From: Actinoplanes regularis
Lineage (GTDB): Bacteria > Actinomycetota > Actinomycetes > Mycobacteriales > Micromonosporaceae
Direction: 5' to 3'
DNA length: 64,000 nucleotides
NCBI RefSeq assembly: GCF_900188005.1
Contig: NZ_FZNR01000005.1
Span: 434,001-498,000 of the forward strand
Both the position numbers and the translations under genes were made by a program. The notes under the pieces were generated by a model. The model had not been told where the DNA came from and did not search any database. It saw only the letters and a program-made list of their open reading frames with translations. Below are positions 8,205-15,970 of this stretch, piece after piece (position 1 is the stretch's first letter; each line of letters begins with the position of its first letter).

Positions 8205-9811
8205 TTTTCCCGTCCGATCAAGCGCCGGGCAGCCCGGATCGCGAGTGCCACGCTGGTCAGGGTGGGATTGCTCGCGGTGCCGCGTGGAATGAGGTTGTTG
8301 CCTCCCAGGTAGAGGTTGTCGATGTCCCAGACCCGCGAGTCGATGTCCACGACGCTGGTCTCGGGGTCGTCGCCCATCCGGGTGGTGCCGCAGACGTGCA
8401 GGCCCAGGCCGGGCTCGACGAAACACGGCTCCGAGCCCGGCAGGAAGCCGCCCAGCGCGGTGGCCGCGCGCAGCATGTCGCCCATCATCGCGTGCTGGCG
8501 GTCCCGGTCCTGCGGCGACAATGTGAAGGTGAACGTCGGCTGCGGCATGTCGTGGGTGTCGGTGTGCCGGTCCGAGAACGCGATGCGGTTGTCGGGATTC
8601 GGCTCCACGATGCCGAACCAGCGCAGGTCCACGATCAGCCGGGTGTCGACGTTGGGGGCGAGGTCACCGTAGTGGAACGCGTCGCGGTGGATCTGGCAGT
8701 GCCATGGACGGTCCGGTGACACCGGGATCCACACGTTGGGCTCCGGGTCGTCGGCCGGGATGGGAACCGGATCGTGCAGCTCACTCCCGCGGTGCGTGCG
8801 GACCCGCTCGGCGAACCGGGGATCGTCGACGATCCCGTCGACCAGCTCCTGGCGCAGCACGATCTGGCAGAAGGCGATCGGCTGCTCGGTCATGTAGCGG
8901 CCGAGCGCCGGCGGACGGATCCCGGAGGCGTACAGCAGCTGCGGTGTCAGATAGGCGTTGGCGGCGACCACGAAGTGCTCGGCCTCGATCCGCAGCGTGC
9001 GGGACTGCCGGAGATCCAACACCTCCGCGTACGCGATGCGGCTGCCGTCCGCCGTCGGTACCAGTCGCTTGCACAGGTGCTCCGGGCGCAGGTCGAGGGC
9101 GCCGTCGGCACCACCGGCGACCTGGTCCGCCAGCTCGCCCAGGACGGTGTCGGCGCCGCTCCAGCGCACCAGCGTGGGGTTGTCCTGGCGACGTTCGACG
9201 GCCAGCGGCAGGCTCTGCACCTCGTACGGTTTGGGCAGGTCGGGGTAGGCGCCCTGGAGCACCTCGCGAACAAGCTGGTGCCGGATCGACTCCTCGAACG
9301 CGCCGACGTGCGTGTTCAGCAACCGCTCGGCGGCGTCGTACAGCCGCTCCCACTCGTCGTCCGGCAGGAGCGGGGACCGTTCGATCTGCGGGTGATGCCG
9401 TGGAGTGGCGCAGGTCCAGTGTGTCGCCATTCCGCCGACGCCGTAGCTGACCGCGGCCGCGCCGAGGTTGACCGCCGGATCCTGGTCGGGGTTCTGGTTG
9501 TTCAGCACGAAGCCGCGGTAGCGCTTCCGATCGATCTGAAACGCCGCCGGGTCCAGCGTGACCTCGGGTCGCTGCTCCGGTGGAACGGACAGCAGGTTCA
9601 GGTGGCCGCGGATGACACCGGAGAAGAGGTCGAGGTTGCGCTGATAGAGGTACGCGTTCTTCAGGTGCTCGCCGGGACGCTGGGAGAGAGCGGCACCCGC
9701 GTCGACCATGAGCACCCGCCGGCCCGCGCCGATCAGCTCGCGGGCGAACGTACAGCCGACCGGGCCGGAGCCGACGATGAACACGTCGGTTCGTGCGGTT
9801 TCGAAGCTCAC
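8201..9811 (-). CDS. GMC-type FAD oxidoreductase of the pyranose oxidase / C-glycoside 3-oxidase group
   Basis: 536 residues. Rossmann FAD motif at the N-terminus (DVFIVGSGPVGCTFARELIG) and the signature GGMATHWTCATPRHHP near residue 140, where THW is the flavin-linking region of pyranose 2-oxidases. GMC C-terminal motifs include GLHVCGTTRMGDDPETSVVD and NLYLGGNNLIPRGTASNP. Bacterial members oxidise free glucose or, in some actinobacteria, the 3-OH of C-glycosides. GTG start with GAAAGGA eight bases upstream. It follows the VCBS gene after 31 bp and is coupled by a 4-base overlap to the TIM-barrel gene. No signal peptide, so it is cytoplasmic. Confidence 0.9.
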   Translation of the reverse strand: MSFETARTDVFIVGSGPVGCTFARELIGAGRRVLMVDAGAALSQRPGEHLKNAYLYQRNLDLFSGVIRGHLNLLSVPPEQRPEVTLDPAAFQIDRKRYRGFVLNNQNPDQDPAVNLGAAAVSYGVGGMATHWTCATPRHHPQIERSPLLPDDEWERLYDAAERLLNTHVGAFEESIRHQLVREVLQGAYPDLPKPYEVQSLPLAVERRQDNPTLVRWSGADTVLGELADQVAGGADGALDLRPEHLCKRLVPTADGSRIAYAEVLDLRQSRTLRIEAEHFVVAANAYLTPQLLYASGIRPPALGRYMTEQPIAFCQIVLRQELVDGIVDDPRFAERVRTHRGSELHDPVPIPADDPEPNVWIPVSPDRPWHCQIHRDAFHYGDLAPNVDTRLIVDLRWFGIVEPNPDNRIAFSDRHTDTHDMPQPTFTFTLSPQDRDRQHAMMGDMLRAATALGGFLPGSEPCFVEPGLGLHVCGTTRMGDDPETSVVDIDSRVWDIDNLYLGGNNLIPRGTASNPTLTSVALAIRAARRLIGREK

Positions 9812-9842
9812 CGTGACGGTCCTTTCTCGACGTGGAACCCGT

Positions 9843-11117
9843 TCACCCGTCGCCTCCGGGCGGAGCGGGCGTGGCGCTCGGCGCGCCGAACACGTTGCGA
9901 TGCAGCTCGATGCGCGGCTCCTCGACCTCGTAGTAACCGACCGTGTCGTACGAGGTGGTGACGAAGTCCAGCCGCCCGTCGCCGGTGAAGTCCGCCACGG
10001 CGATCCGCGCGGCGGAGCCGTCGGTCACCAGGTCGCGGACCAGCACCTCGCCGGAGGCGTCGAGCTTGAGATAGAGCACGCCCTGTGCGGGAGCCGGTCC
10101 GCGCAGGGCCACGAGGAACTCGTCGTCGCCGTCGCCGTCGAAGTCGGCGGCGACCACGTGATGCGCGACCGCGTCATGCTTGCCGTCGGGCGACGGGAAC
10201 ACCTCGAGCTCGCGGCGCTGCCACTCGGTGGTGAGGGTCAACTCGCCGGGCGGGCGCAGGTAGGCCGCGAGGGTGTCGCCGTGGAAGGGCTCCGCCGCGA
10301 TGATCACGGCGTACGGACGGCCGGCGATGGTGCCGACGGCGAGGTTGCCGCTACCGCCGAATTCGTGGTCCGGGAACTCCCGCGAGCGTCGCGGAGGCAC
10401 GCCGGCACCGATCCGGTGCTGGCGCCAGATCCCGGCGTCGTCGCAGGCCAGCCAGGAGATGCCCTCCGCCGAGGCCAGCAGCATCGAGTCGCGGCCGTCC
10501 GCCGACTCGACCGGGAAGCGGCCCACGATCACGCCGTGAATGGTCCGCAGGGACGCGGAGTCGACCTCCTTGCCCGTCCACGACGTGTCGCCGTGCAGGT
10601 CGTCCGGCCGGTCGTAGACCATGACCCGCACCGGCGCCGACACGCCCGCGGGCCCGCCTTGCGGGCCGACCACGGGCAGCGCGGCCAACTGGAGGTGCTC
10701 GTCGGTGGTGAACCGTCCGATCCGGATCCGGTGGGCGGCGAGCAGGTCGGCGATGAAGTGCCGGCTCCACTGCCCGTCGAGGCCATCGGCGGTCGGGTTC
10801 CGCAGCCAGGAGATCTTGCCGTCGTTCGGGCCGCAATTGAACATGCAGTTCCCGTAATCGTGACAGACCACCAGGTCCGGGCGGCCGTCACCGGTGAGAT
10901 CGGCGGCTTCCAGTGCGACCGGTTTCGGCAGTGTCGCGATGGTCCGCTTCTGCCAGCCGGGGTTCTGGTACCAGACGACCTCACCGTTGGTCAGGCCGGA
11001 GGCGACCAGATCAAGCCGACCATCACCATCCACATCGACCGCTTGGACCCAGTACCCGTCACGGGGATCGGCATCGATCACCGTGGTGACGAAGCGGGGT
11101 TCGCTAGCTTTGCTCAC
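9843..11117 (-). CDS. FG-GAP/VCBS repeat beta-propeller protein
   Basis: 424 residues with at least five calcium-binding propeller repeats of the form DxDGDGxxDLV: DVDGDGRLDLVASG, DLTGDGRPDLVVCHD, DFDGDGDDEFLVALRG, DFTGDGRLDFVTTSYD. There is no signal peptide, which is unusual because such propellers are mostly extracellular. GTG start with GGAG nine bases upstream. It is the first gene of the operon with the flavoenzyme, TIM barrel and GH15. Such proteins may hold substrates or bind partner subunits, but I cannot assign a catalytic role. Confidence 0.85.
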   Translation of the reverse strand: MSKASEPRFVTTVIDADPRDGYWVQAVDVDGDGRLDLVASGLTNGEVVWYQNPGWQKRTIATLPKPVALEAADLTGDGRPDLVVCHDYGNCMFNCGPNDGKISWLRNPTADGLDGQWSRHFIADLLAAHRIRIGRFTTDEHLQLAALPVVGPQGGPAGVSAPVRVMVYDRPDDLHGDTSWTGKEVDSASLRTIHGVIVGRFPVESADGRDSMLLASAEGISWLACDDAGIWRQHRIGAGVPPRRSREFPDHEFGGSGNLAVGTIAGRPYAVIIAAEPFHGDTLAAYLRPPGELTLTTEWQRRELEVFPSPDGKHDAVAHHVVAADFDGDGDDEFLVALRGPAPAQGVLYLKLDASGEVLVRDLVTDGSAARIAVADFTGDGRLDFVTTSYDTVGYYEVEEPRIELHRNVFGAPSATPAPPGGDG

Positions 11118-11538
11118 GAGGTGATGCTCCTGAGAATTGCTGGATTTTGTCCGCTACCGCCGGTCCGTCGCCGCGGTCGAGCGCATCAGTGCTTCAGCAC
11201 GGGCCATCAACGTCAACCCGAAAAGCGTAACGAGCCGACTACTTTCCGTATGCGGGATCGGTGAGATTCGGGAAGGGCGTGGTTGCCGGGACTGCTCTGG
11301 TGCGCGTGGCCGGAGTGGTCGTCTGCGCCGGACTACCGAATGTCCCGGGCGGTCAACTCCCGCGGGTCTCTCGGGGCCGGTGAGGTGAGCCAGGTGCCGT
11401 GTGCGGTGTCCCGTCCCGGACGCGCTGTGCCTTTCGCCGCGGAGATCCGGGGTCTTCGGGGTGGCACAAAAGGGGGAGATGCCCCGTGTCGAGGTCCACA
11501 TAGGATCTGCATATCAGCAGCTCAACACGGGGGATCAC
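11118..11538. other. 421-bp intergenic region between divergent genes
   Basis: This stretch separates the minus-strand glycoside operon from the plus-strand RTX gene. It should hold both promoters. I see short frames with poor composition, a GC-rich middle, and GGGGGA at 11529-11534 that can serve as ribosome binding site for the RTX gene. No RNA gene, clear operator palindrome or repeat was found. Confidence 0.5.
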
Positions 11539-12286
11539 ATGCTCATGCTCAACCGCGAGAAGCTGGCCGCGATCGGTATCGCGGCCGCCGCCACGACCAC
11601 CTTCTTCGCCTCCCCGGCGCAGGCCGCCTCGGCCGCCAAGGCCGAGGTCGTGGGGAAGAGCGGCACCGTCGTTCGGTTCACCGCGGCCGCCGGTCAGGTC
11701 AACTCGCTGACCATCACCATCTCCGGCCGGACGATCACGCTGGACGACAAGGTCGCCATCAAGGCCGGCAAGGGCTGCAAGGCGGTCAAGGGCGACAAGA
11801 CCAAGGTCAAGTGCACCACCACGAGGAAGCCGACGGGACTCAGCGTCACGCTCGGTGATAAGAACGACCAAGTTTACAACGAGACGGCGGTTCCCCTGAC
11901 CGCCAACGGTGGTGTCGGCAATGACACCGTCTTCGGCGGACGGGGAAAACGACACCCTCACCGGTGGTGACGGCATCGACGACGTCCAGGGCGGGGGCGG
12001 CAATGACACCCTCCGTGGTGGCCGGGGCAACGACTTCGTGACGGGTGGCCGGGGCAAGGACCGGATCTACGGCGAGGCCGGCAACGACACCCTGATCGGC
12101 GGCGACCTCGACGGCGAAGACGCCGACAGCGGCGACATCATCTACGGCGGTACGGGCAACGACTTCCTGTACGGGGGCTACGGCAACGACGCCCTCTACG
12201 GCAACGCCGGCAACGACAGGCTGATCGGCGGTTCCGGCCGCGACAAGCTGGTCGGCGGCCCCGGTAAGGACAGCATCACCCGGTAG
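11539..12286 (+). pseudogene. Secreted RTX-type calcium-binding repeat protein, frameshifted
   Basis: The ATG at 11539 has a GGGGGA ribosome binding site and encodes a signal peptide ending SPAQA. A small beta domain follows (SGTVVRFTAAAGQVNSL), then glycine-rich RTX nonapeptides: GGVGNDTVFGG in the first frame, and from about 11950 in another frame TGGDGIDDVQGGGGNDTL, RGGRGNDFVTGG and later repeats to LVGGPGKDSITR. The two frames join at the AAAA run 11946-11949. Removing one A gives an unbroken GGRGNDTLTGGDG, so a single-base insertion or sequencing error explains the break. The intact product would be about 248 residues, secreted, with around nine repeats folding into a Ca2+ beta-roll. Confidence 0.85.
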
Positions 12287-12313
12287 GGACCGGCGGGCCT
12301 CAACCGGTTCGAT

Positions 12314-12362
12314 CTTCGGAACAGATCCTTCGCCGTACGTCCATGAAGGATCTGTCCCGAAG
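12314..12362. terminator. Long inverted repeat between convergent genes
   Basis: Arms 12314-12331 (CTTCGGAACAGATCCTTC) and 12345-12362 (GAAGGATCTGTCCCGAAG) pair over 18 bases with one mismatch, around a 13-base loop. Outer CGAT/ATCG bases extend the stem after a three-base bulge. It lies between the 3' ends of the RTX gene and the acyltransferase gene, so a bidirectional terminator is the simplest reading. There is no T tract, as is common in actinobacteria. Confidence 0.7.
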
Positions 12363-12380
12363 AGAATCGAGCGTCTGTGG

Positions 12381-13559
12381 TCACGGCACTGGAACCGGCC
12401 GTCGCTTCGAGCTGCCTTCTTTTGCCGGCGCCGGACGCGTGCGGGTGAATCGGCGGCGGCCGAGCTGCTGCAGCGGCTGCTCCATGCCGTACCAGCTCAG
12501 CGAGGCCAGGATCAGCGCGCCGCCCACAACCAGCGCATAGACGCGCAGCGTGCTGGCCAGGGTCTCATGCGTCAGGACCGGATGCAGCAGGATCAGCACG
12601 AGCGGATGCCAGAGGAACAGCCCGTACGAGACCGTGCCCAGCCACCCGGCGATCGGACCGGACAGGGCCGATCGGACCGGACCGGGCCCGGCGAACGCGA
12701 CCGGCAGCACGACCGCAACGGAGATTGCCAGGAACAGCACCAGCTTCGTCCCGAACTGGGCCGCGGTCGGATCGGAGAGATCCCGCGGCCCGGTCAGCGG
12801 CGTCCCCGCCACCACGAACAGCCCGGCCGCCAGCGCCCACCAGGTCAGTGGCGCCGTGGCCGCCTCGGTCAGGATCGACCGTCCACCGGTCGCCACCACG
12901 ATCTCGAGGGTCGCCATCGCCATCCCGGCCGCGAACCAGACCGCCAGCCCGGGCAGCCACATGATGTGCAGCCCCATGTCCATCCGCCCGGTGCTCATCG
13001 CCGCCAGCCAGCCCCCGCTGACGGCCACCCCGCCGACGCACAGGATCACCACCGTGCGCCGCGGCCGCCAGGACGAACCCAGGGCGAGCACCGCCAGCAG
13101 CGGTAACAGCAGGTAGAAGGCGACCTCCACGGTCAGGCTCCAGGTGTGCCCGAGCGCGTCGTGGTAGTGCCCGCGCTCGTAGAACTGGGTGAGCGTGGCG
13201 TACCGCAGCCACTCGCCCCAGGATGCCCCGGCGTTGCCGGGGATCACGAGCAGGCACACCGCCACGGTCAGCCAGTACGCCGGAAGGATCCGCAGCGCGC
13301 GCCGCCACAGGTAGCGGCCGGCGCGCGGCCGTCGAGCGCCGTGCGCGTGTGCCCACGCGAACGGCCGGAACAGCAGGAATCCGGAGAGGACGAAGAAGAC
13401 GGCGACGCCGATGTCGAGCCGCGCGACCAGGCCGCCCCACTGCGAATTGCCCCAGCCGGTGGCGATCCCGACGTGGGTGCCGACCACGGCGGCGGCTCCG
13501 ACGGCCCGGAGCGCGTCGAGGGCCGGCAGGCGGGGAGGTGCCGCAACGTCGAAAGACAT
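12381..13559 (-). CDS. Acyltransferase family 3 membrane protein (OafA/YrhL-like)
   Basis: 392 residues with about ten hydrophobic helices. The N-terminus RLPALDALRAVGAAAVVGTH and FFVLSGFLLFRPF, and later GHTWSLTVEVAFYLLLPLL, are the standard landmarks of acyltransferase_3. These enzymes acylate sugars of envelope polysaccharides or natural products at the membrane using acyl-CoA. ATG start; AGGGAAAGG lies upstream. It is divergent from the DUF3068 gene, next to other envelope genes, so an O-acetyl modification of a surface glycan is likely but not proven. Confidence 0.9.
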   Translation of the reverse strand: MSFDVAAPPRLPALDALRAVGAAAVVGTHVGIATGWGNSQWGGLVARLDIGVAVFFVLSGFLLFRPFAWAHAHGARRPRAGRYLWRRALRILPAYWLTVAVCLLVIPGNAGASWGEWLRYATLTQFYERGHYHDALGHTWSLTVEVAFYLLLPLLAVLALGSSWRPRRTVVILCVGGVAVSGGWLAAMSTGRMDMGLHIMWLPGLAVWFAAGMAMATLEIVVATGGRSILTEAATAPLTWWALAAGLFVVAGTPLTGPRDLSDPTAAQFGTKLVLFLAISVAVVLPVAFAGPGPVRSALSGPIAGWLGTVSYGLFLWHPLVLILLHPVLTHETLASTLRVYALVVGGALILASLSWYGMEQPLQQLGRRRFTRTRPAPAKEGSSKRRPVPVP

Positions 13560-13633
13560 CGTTCGCTCGGCCTTTCCCTGGAGGTTACGCGGCAGTAGAT
13601 TGTAACAAGTTCTACCCGAGTGGAGGTGTCCTC

Positions 13634-14674
13634 ATGCGACGGTTTGCCGGTGCTCTGCTCTTCGGTCTCGGGGTGCTCTCCGTGGTGGCCGCCGCCGCTC
13701 TGGCGTGGCTCGTCGTGCCGGCGCTCAAGCGGGTGCCCTTCGACATGAAGCCGCCGGATGTCGTGGTGAACGCGCCGGACGCGACCTTCGTCAGCGCCCG
13801 CGTGCTCTCCGACGGCACGCCGAAGGTGGCCGTCGAGCGGGGCACGCTACGCAACACCACCGGCATCAAACCCGGCTACAAGGACGCTGCCGCGCTTGAC
13901 GGCAAACTTGCCGGAAACACTCTCATCTGGAACGTGTATCAGGCAACGGACTGGGTCGATCAGCAGGTTCCGATCAGCCGGGCCGAGAGCCGCATCGCGC
14001 TCGATCGGGTCTCCGGCGCGGCGGTCGCCTGGAAGGGCCAGTGCTACAACGACGTCAAGGTCGACAAGCAGGACACGACCATCTGCCAGCCGGGGAGCAT
14101 CACGTTCACCGGGCAGCTCTACCTGTTCCCGTTCGGTACCGAGAAGAAGACGTACCAGTACTTCGACGGCACCCTGCGCAGGTCGCTGCCGATGGCGTAC
14201 CGCGGCACCGAGAAGGTCGCGGGCCTGCGGACGTACCGTTTCGAGCAGATCGTGCCCCGGCAGGACCTCGCGGCTGACGACGAGACCGTGGCCGGGCTGC
14301 TCGGCTTCCTCGCCCCGAAGGCGAAGACCGCGACGATGAGCTACCAGGCGTCGCGCACCCTGTGGGTGGAGCCGATGACCGGCGCCATCGTGGCCTACCG
14401 TGAGCAGCAGCACCGCGAGCTCACGCCGGACACCGGCGCGGCCATCCCGATCCTCGACGCGACCTTCCAGTACGACAAGGCCACCGCCGACACCATCGTC
14501 GACCAGGCCAGGGACGGCCGCTCCCAGCTCCTGCTCTACGGCCGTTACCTGCCGATCGGCCTGCTGCTCGCCGGGATCCTGGCCGCGGTCGCCGGACTGA
14601 TGGTCCTCCGCCGGGCCCCGCGGCCGGTCGCGCCCGCCCCGGAACCGGAACCGTCCGCCGTACCGCAGGGCTGA
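13634..14674 (+). CDS. DUF3068 (PorA family) membrane protein
   Basis: 346 residues. ATG start chosen because GGAGG sits seven bases upstream and the product then begins with a membrane helix (FAGALLFGLGVLSVVAAAAL). The body contains FVSARVLSDGTPKVAVERGT, QVPISRAESRIALDRVSGAA and LWVEPMTGAIVAYREQQH, typical of DUF3068, and the protein ends with a second helix (LPIGLLLAGILAAVAGLMVL) and a Pro-rich tail. The family is annotated as porin PorA-like but the topology is a large exposed domain held by two helices. It starts a plus-strand pair with the GT4 gene 16 bp downstream. Confidence 0.85.
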   Translation: MRRFAGALLFGLGVLSVVAAAALAWLVVPALKRVPFDMKPPDVVVNAPDATFVSARVLSDGTPKVAVERGTLRNTTGIKPGYKDAAALDGKLAGNTLIWNVYQATDWVDQQVPISRAESRIALDRVSGAAVAWKGQCYNDVKVDKQDTTICQPGSITFTGQLYLFPFGTEKKTYQYFDGTLRRSLPMAYRGTEKVAGLRTYRFEQIVPRQDLAADDETVAGLLGFLAPKAKTATMSYQASRTLWVEPMTGAIVAYREQQHRELTPDTGAAIPILDATFQYDKATADTIVDQARDGRSQLLLYGRYLPIGLLLAGILAAVAGLMVLRRAPRPVAPAPEPEPSAVPQG

Positions 14675-14690
14675 GCGGTCACCCGCCGCC

Positions 14691-15875
14691 GTGTCCCACA
14701 TCCTGTTCCTCAACTGGCGGGACACCCGGAACCCGGAAGGCGGCGGGTCCGAGGTCTACACCGAGCGGATCGCGGCCGAGCTGGTGACCCGCGGCCACCG
14801 GGTGACGCTGCTGTGCGCCGCGTACCAGGGGGCGCCGGCCGAGCAGGTGCTGCCGACTGGAGTTTCCGTGCTGCGCCGTGGCGGGCGGCACACCGTCTAC
14901 CTGCGGGCCGCGCTCACCTACCTGGCCGCCGGCGCGCGTGACCGGCCCGACCTGATCGTGGACGTCTGCAACGGCGTCCCGTTCCTCTCCCCGCTGTACG
15001 CCCGCTGTCCCACCGTCGTCGTGGTCCACCATGTGCACCGCGAGCAGTGGCCGGTGGTGTTCGGTGACTGGCGTGGCCGGTTCGGCTGGTGGCTGGAGTC
15101 CTGGGTCGCGCCCCGGGTCTACCGGCGCTGCCGCTACGTCACGGTCTCCACGGCCACCCGCGACGAGCTGGTCCGGCTCGGCGTGGCCGCGTCCCGGATC
15201 TCGATCATCCAGAACGGCCTGTCCAGCGGTGGCGGCCCCGCGGCCGGCCGGTCCGGGTACCCGTGCCTGGTGGTTCTCGGACGGCTGGTGCCGCACAAGC
15301 GGGTCGAGTACGCCATGGACGCCCTCGCCGCGCTCACCCCGCACCTGCCCGGCCTGCGGCTGGTCGTGGCCGGCCGGGGCTGGTGGGAGCCGCGGCTGCG
15401 GGAGTACTCCGCCCGGCTCGGCGTCGAGGCCCGCGTCGACTTCGCCGGGTACGTCAGCGAGGGGCGCAAACATGAGCTGCTGTCGTACGCCTGGGTGGTG
15501 CTTGTCCCGTCCCTCAAGGAAGGTTGGGGGCTGACCATCCTGGAGGCGGCCGCGCGTGGCACCCCGGCGATCGCCTTCCGCGCCGCGGGCGGAGTGTGCG
15601 ACGCGATCCGGGACGGCCGCACCGGCCTGCTCGCCGACGATCCGGACGACTTCGTCGCCAAGGCCGGGTGGCTGCTCGCCGACGAGGCGGCGCGGCGCCG
15701 GATGGGCACGGCGGCCCGGGCGTACGCGGAGACCTTCAGCTGGGCGGCCGCCGGGGAACAGCTGGCCGCCCTGGTCGACGAAGGGGTCAGCGGGAGCCGT
15801 AGAAGGTCGGCGGCTCGTTCGGATCGGAGGCCTGGTCGGCCATCCGGGTCGCCACGTCGGCGGCGGTCGGATTGA
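14691..15875 (+). CDS. Glycosyltransferase family 4
   Basis: 394 residues, GT-B fold. N-terminus ILFLNWRDTRNPEGGGSEVY has the glycine-rich acceptor loop, VVVVHHVHREQWPVVFG follows, and the C-terminal donor domain has VLGRLVPHKRVEYAMDAL and the E-x7-E region (SLKEGWGLTILEAAARGTP). It is predicted to add a nucleotide-activated hexose to a lipid-linked surface glycan at the cytoplasmic face. GTG start without a strong ribosome binding site, 16 bp after DUF3068. The last 89 bases overlap the convergent DUF2613 gene, so the final ~30 Arg/Ser-rich residues are probably not part of the fold. Confidence 0.9.
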   Translation: MSHILFLNWRDTRNPEGGGSEVYTERIAAELVTRGHRVTLLCAAYQGAPAEQVLPTGVSVLRRGGRHTVYLRAALTYLAAGARDRPDLIVDVCNGVPFLSPLYARCPTVVVVHHVHREQWPVVFGDWRGRFGWWLESWVAPRVYRRCRYVTVSTATRDELVRLGVAASRISIIQNGLSSGGGPAAGRSGYPCLVVLGRLVPHKRVEYAMDALAALTPHLPGLRLVVAGRGWWEPRLREYSARLGVEARVDFAGYVSEGRKHELLSYAWVVLVPSLKEGWGLTILEAAARGTPAIAFRAAGGVCDAIRDGRTGLLADDPDDFVAKAGWLLADEAARRRMGTAARAYAETFSWAAAGEQLAALVDEGVSGSRRRSAARSDRRPGRPSGSPRRRRSD

Positions 15876-15960
15876 GCACGGCCATCGCGGCCGCGACACC
15901 CGCGACGGCGAGCAGCGCGCCTACCGCCGCACCGACCAGCAGGGTCTTGAACGTGGTCAT
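15787..15960 (-). CDS. DUF2613 small membrane/secreted protein
   Basis: 57 residues: a short N-terminus (MTTFKTLLVGAAVGALLAVA), one hydrophobic helix, and a hydrophilic tail. This matches the small DUF2613 family; in M. tuberculosis Rv0236A of this family neighbours aftD. Here it follows the GT-C-like gene by 10 bp on the same strand, with AGGAGGAA before the ATG, so the two are likely co-transcribed. Its 3' end overlaps the GT4 gene. A role as accessory subunit of the glycosyltransferase is inference. Confidence 0.8.
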   Translation of the reverse strand: MTTFKTLLVGAAVGALLAVAGVAAAMAVLNPTAADVATRMADQASDPNEPPTFYGSR

Positions 15961-15970
15961 CGGTTCCTCC

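Noticed and set aside
7305..8426. Start of the IolE-like gene at 8426
   Set aside because: The extra residues are antisense-like Arg/Pro/His-rich sequence inside the flavoenzyme gene; the GTG at 8204 gives a coupled start and the family N-terminus.
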